Shown here in pieces: positions 59,888-64,000 of a stretch of 64,000 nucleotides of DNA; the first letter of the stretch is position 1, and each line of letters begins with the position of its first letter. The stretch covers positions 30,379,272 to 30,443,271 of the forward strand of contig OX411549.1 in assembly GCA_948146395.1 (NCBI GenBank), read 5' to 3'. The translations under genes and the position numbers were made by a program. The notes below the pieces were generated by a model. The model did not search any database and was not told where the DNA came from. It worked only from the letters and a program-made list of their open reading frames with translations. The stretch is from Fragum whitleyi. Lineage: Eukaryota; Mollusca; Bivalvia; Cardiida; Cardiidae.

Positions 59888-60594
59888 CTCTTCAAAAAAA
59901 GTTCTTTGACATTATAAAATATACCTGGACAAAAACATCTAATCAACATATATTAGTAAAAAGAGGAAGGTGAAATTCGGGCATCTATTTACTGAGTTTA
60001 AACAGAATTACTGAGTTTCGGTCAACAATTTGTATTGGTTACGTCGATTAAGACAGTCACGTCGAAAGCGTCTTGCTGTACCAAATCTGACCTCTCGAAT
60101 CTGGTTCAACACTTTCTGTACGGAGATTCTACGCTGTCTAATAAATATAATTGTATTTGAAGTTGCGATAAGAGTTAAATAACCCAAATATTGTTACGGT
60201 ATTCGCCGTGTTGGAAGAACGTTGTTTTTATGTGTCAGGCTTATCTGACCATTTACATAAAGTAGTTAAAATGGTGCAATATGTTGAAGATGTATGATTC
60301 CGGAACAACAAGGTAATTTTCAACGGTTTGTCGTATGATGCCTACGATTTGGCGACCAGTAAACTTTCGATATTATTCAATTTATCTGAGAGTGCACGTG
60401 CTGTATGAGAAGTACAGGTTTTGCAAAATTTGACGTTGACGTCGATAGCCAGAAATGCATTCAAGTAACTCATCACAAATCGCGTGAATTTCTTGAGCTA
60501 CTTTTATTGTTCACAAACCAGCAGTCATCGAATTTTTGTTATATTTAAGAAAAGGTCGATTGTTGATAGGTGTCAAAGAACTTTCTTTGAAGAG
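59888..60594 (+). mobile_element. Decayed, internally deleted Tc1/mariner-like element
   Basis: Inverted ends CTCTTCAAAAAAAGTTCTTT...GACA and TGTCAAAGAACTTTCTTTGA...AGAG, with TA on the left and TG (probably a mutated TA) on the right. After the left end, a short stretch in one frame (about 60031-60120) reads YWLRRLRQSRRKRLAVPNLT, similar in layout to the Arg-rich helix-turn-helix region of Tc1-like transposases. The catalytic domain is missing or unreadable. At 707 bp it is about half the usual length. Confidence 0.55.
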
Positions 60595-62012
60595 TGAATC
60601 TTTCATTTAACATTAATCGCTGTTCATTTTTGCGTATTCTGAAAGAAAGAAATATATTCTAACTTTTGCAACCTTGGAGTTTGTAACTATGGTCAAACAC
60701 AAGAACCCGCCTTTACGAAAGTCACAAAAGTCGCACATTTTAAAATAAGTTAAAGTTACAGAATTTCTCTGAAATCACTGCAAGGAGAAACAAACTTCGT
60801 CGATTTTTGAAAGTTTAAAAATATTAATTTCTAAAATAATAAGAGGATAATGAATGAGTGGTCATGGAATACCGAAATTATTAAACGAGTCATTTATAAA
60901 CAGATAAAAACGAGGTTGTGCCGCGTTACTAATAACGCCGTTTAAATTGACGTCACAATATATAGATTGAGACGACATTTATGTGGTAACAAAATTGCGT
61001 TGCTATTTGCTCTTACCTCATCTGCATAGTCATTCCACTAGTGTACTAACACCAGAGTAATATCAAAAATATTCAACGGCATTGTTTCACTCTCATTGGG
61101 TAGGTCATATCATAAAATTACATTGTGATTCCTTTTTTCCCACAGAAGCACATAATTATAAAAACCCATCCTCGAAATAGAAATGGCCGTAATGTTTGTC
61201 CATAATTATCTTAATATACGAAACGACAATAAATTAAAATAACAGTTGGCTATGATCTGGAAAAAAAATTAATATCAAGCCTTGATAAAATGAAAAACGA
61301 AATATTATGATAGGCCAAGGCTCGAAGTTTAAGTAAAATTGATATCAAGAACTAAGTGGCCGATGTCGTCGTAGTTCAAGATAAATGATTTTATATGCAA
61401 AAGACGATTTAGTTGGATTCAGTTATTTGATCTAATGATTCACTGTTACAATAAGCAAATTAAATTTATTATTTCGTGAATGCTTAAATAGATATATGGA
61501 AATGCACATATTCATTAAGATTTACGACGAGTATATTTCCAGTGTAAAGGTGTTATAATTTATAAAATAAATCTACGATAAAGACTTAAGCTTAAGCATT
61601 TCCTCGAACTATATCGATGAGAAGGTACCCATGTTCCAAAAAATTATTTCTATCAAACACCAGAAAACGTAAATAACTAAAAACTATCGAAGTACCCGGT
61701 AGGACTACAAAATGAAAATTTTAACATCCAATAAGAAATTACAAAAAATCTTACTCTATTGTTATTAAGTTCCAGAAATTGTTTTTTATCCATTGTGATA
61801 TTCTACACGAATCTTATTCACACTTCATTAGATATTGTTCGTTTTGTGATGAGTGCAAAAAGATAAGTGAAGCTCGCACTAGAATAAAAACGCGGGCTAT
61901 CTGTTTTCGACATTACCGTAGAACTATGTACGAAGCCAATCGGCGCTTTTCGTGGCTTTCCGTTAAACACCGTCCCACCGGTGATTAAACGTTTGTATGA
62001 ATGCAAAACATC
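60595..62012. other. Low-repeat spacer, nothing identified
   Basis: No repeat recognised. A 69-codon frame at 61779-61988 has CDECKK and basic residues but matches nothing I know, and overlaps a frame on the other strand. Confidence 0.4.
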
Positions 62013-62045
62013 GGAACTACAGCTTTATTTAAGCTGTATTTACAA
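62013..62045. repeat. Third GGAACTACAGCTT-type hairpin
   Basis: GAACTACAGCTT TATTT AAGCTGTATTTAC, followed by TTTGCCAT as in the second unit at 59521. A separate, older member of the 59261 family. Confidence 0.55.
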
Positions 62046-62384
62046 TTGTTTGCCATTACACTGACGATTTATAAAATTGAGACTCCTATTTCGTTTTATT
62101 CACATACCTATAGAGAAAAGATTCCGTTGGAGAGAAAAAAAATCTGATAGCACTCTACGAACGAACTGGCTTGCTTTCTTCCGAGATAAGAAAATACGAA
62201 ATACACGTGTTTATCTTTATAATACTGAGTTTTGACGGCGTGGAATTTTTTCCATTATTATTTTGGCGGATTTGATAGACAGTTCCTGTCTTTTGTGATT
62301 AATTTTGATAAGCCATACGTTGGCTTACCGTGTAAGAAAGTCGGCTAGTAAAATAAACATAATATCTAAAAGGGGTCATCGGGG

Positions 62385-62680
62385 AAAGTGCGAAAAGTAA
62401 CAACCATGCTCAGTCTGTGCGACATACGCAGGCTGATTGGGGTCGGAATATTCCGCTCGTAGCCCATTTCTTGAATCTAGAGGCATCCTTCTTCCTTCCC
62501 ATATAATAAGTGACCCGTCACGCAAAAAGAGACTATCTGGGAATGCGGTTTGCACAGACTGACTAGGGTCAAAACTTTTCGCATGGTGCTTATTTTATGA
62601 ATCTAGAATGTTTAATCTACCTTCCAGTGAAAGAATTTTTGAAATTCGACCTCTGGTTGACCCATGCTGGACCTAATCTT
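62385..62680 (+). repeat. Two copies of the GTCTGTGC..GCAGGCTGA dispersed repeat
   Basis: The first copy has GTGCGAAAAGTAACAACC, CAGTCTGTGCGACATACGCA with GGCTGATTGGGGTCGG, and CTTGAATCTAGAGG. The second has TTTGCACAGACTGACTAGGG, TCAAAACTTTTCGCATGG, ATGAATCTAGAATG and TTTTTGAAATTCGACC. Both are related to 35355-35490. Confidence 0.65.
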
Positions 62681-63161
62681 TTTTTCAAATATCATTTTAC
62701 CGAGTTCCAAGATAGCTCATTTTTGCGTGATGGGTCACAAGTGTCTGTGCAAACCCGCTGAAATCAGAATTTGAAAATATTAAAAGAACGAGCAGGTCTA
62801 TTTCACGAAAACACTTTTTTTTCAGCAAGCGAAAGAAGGCCTTTGCGGTTCGTTTTATTCCAGGGCGCAGTAAAAAAAACAAACAAAGCGTTTTGATTTG
62901 AGGAACCTCTAGTTCACTGAATACAAGACTGTCTTTCTTAAATTAATTCTACGGAGTCCCAAGATGGTTCCTTTTTGCGAAACAGATTACAATTATTTTT
63001 CACCCAAACGAAATTTAATGAATTATTCAAATCACATCAAACAAACCCGTCTTCTATCTTTAATCAACACCGGCATTTAGTTAAATCTTTCAACTAATGA
63101 AATAGTATTGAAAAATCGCAAGTAAGCTAATTATTGGTAAATGAGTTCTTGAAGGCTGTAT
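62681..63161. other. Spacer, nothing identified
   Basis: Two diverged GAGTTCCAAGATAGCTCATT / GAGTCCCAAGATGGTTCCTT blocks near 62701 and 62954 suggest a further old direct repeat. Confidence 0.4.
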
Positions 63162-63625
63162 TCCGACTGAACATAAAGACATATGACAGTATCTAGCTCA
63201 TGAAATATATAATACGTACAGAGTGTATTGTATGAAAAAGATATCGAACGATTTCGAGGGAAATTGAAAATTGTCGAGGCGCTGTCGATATAGATATTTT
63301 TATATGGTTAAACGATAAGTAGAAGTTCATTCACTTCTTTTCATTTACTGATTTTCAGATTTTTGACAATGTAAGATTTCTTCTGATACAATTTCCGACT
63401 GAACTTACAAACAAATGACAGTATCTGGCTCATGAAATATAATATGTACATAGTGTTTTGTATGAAAAAGATATCGCATGATGTCGGGGAAATTGAAAAT
63501 TGTCGAGGCTCTGTCGATTTAGATATTTTCATATAGTTAAACGATACGTAGAATTCGTTGACTTCTTTTCATTACCGAATTTCAGATTATTGACAATGTA
63601 AATCACTTCTGATACAAATTACGAT
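63162..63625 (+). repeat. 232-bp direct tandem duplication
   Basis: TCCGACTGAAC...AAA(G/C)A.ATGACAGTATCT starts at 63162 and 63394. Each unit carries TGTATGAAAAAGATATCG, GAAATTGAAAATTGTCGAGG, GATATTTT.ATAT.GTTAAACG, ACTTCTTTTCATT and TTGACAATGTAA. The units are about 85-90% identical by eye. Confidence 0.8.
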
Positions 63626-63677
63626 ATGTTTAACACTTATGGTTCATAACACAGTCTTATCTGAAATGACTTTAGTA

Positions 63678-63982
63678 AAGTCTTGTATAAGAACCTATAA
63701 GATAAGGTCCAGATTATGAATTCTATGTTCTGTCCTATAATCTACTAGTTATAAGCCATCACATTGGTATATTAATGTTTTCAAAGTCTAAGAAATTAAC
63801 AAAAACACACAAAAGTAAGTATCAAAAAATGATTGAATAAAATTATCAAATAATACAAGGAACATTATATTTATAGGTATATCCAATAAGACATGTTCAT
63901 TATTTAGTATTAGTATTTATGGGACATAACACAGATGTATTCATGAATTGGACCTTGTTTTATAGGTTATTATACAAGACTT
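63678..63982. repeat. Inverted-repeat element, about 305 bp
   Basis: AAGTCTTGTATAAGAACCTA continuing TAAGATAAGGTCC on the left pairs with the complement of GGACCTTGTTTTATAGGTTA continuing TTATACAAGACTT on the right. Arms are about 33 bp with three mismatches. The interior is AT-rich without a frame. Plan of a MITE. No target duplication was confirmed. Confidence 0.6.
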
Positions 63983-64000
63983 AAATACATGTACATCCAA

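Noticed and set aside
1..64000. A new multi-gene biological system
   Set aside because: I looked for clustered frames, shared promoters and conserved domains on both strands and found none. The unusual content is structural DNA, not a gene system.

Overview
The window looks like gene-poor nuclear DNA of an animal, most likely a mollusc and probably a bivalve. It is AT-rich. I found no reading frame above about 150 codons, no recognisable protein-coding gene, no rRNA, no CRISPR array and no bacterial operon structure. The mollusc call rests on the tRNA-headed SINE with a 'GATATAACTGAA...TTGTTGAAAGC..CG' 3' body, and on the 'GTCGACGTACGTACGGACCG' and 'CACGAGTGGC...GCCAC' repeats, all of which I know as common in molluscan genomes. 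No database search was possible, so the species is undetermined.

Layout. (1) 1-13,544: old dispersed repeats. They include a hAT-like MITE, a GGTAACC/GGGGACA minisatellite, a TA-flanked MITE, a decayed SINE, a degenerate array built on the motif AGTAACGTAT, several foldback elements, and a 381-bp direct duplication that carries a perfect hairpin. (2) 13,545-27,900: three head-to-tail, nearly identical copies of a 4.6-5.1 kb unit. Each copy carries the same SINE between the same 14-bp target-site duplications, so the SINE inserted before the unit was amplified. (3) 27,901-30,329: single-copy sequence that ends in an old SINE. (4) 30,330-53,059: a very large inverted repeat with two arms of about 10.88 kb, almost identical, around a 973-bp unique spacer centred near 41,694. 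The arms carry a GCAGACGA satellite interrupted by a SINE with perfect 13-bp target-site duplications, a MITE with a nested SINE, and a 1.4-kb T-rich/A-rich degenerate array close to the centre. (5) 53,060-64,000: another mosaic of small elements, including a TIR element, a foldback-headed repeat that is also present in the triplicated unit, hairpin-bearing duplications, a decayed Tc1/mariner-like element and short tandem and inverted duplications.

I see no pathway or gene set. The main content is structural: about 37 of 64 kb lies in two recent duplications, one tandem and one inverted, only 2.4 kb apart. Both could be real or could be assembly artefacts. A few single-base differences and short indels between copies argue against simple duplication of one read, but only long reads crossing the junctions can settle it. 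All protein-level suggestions here are weak, and most short reading frames fall inside repeats.
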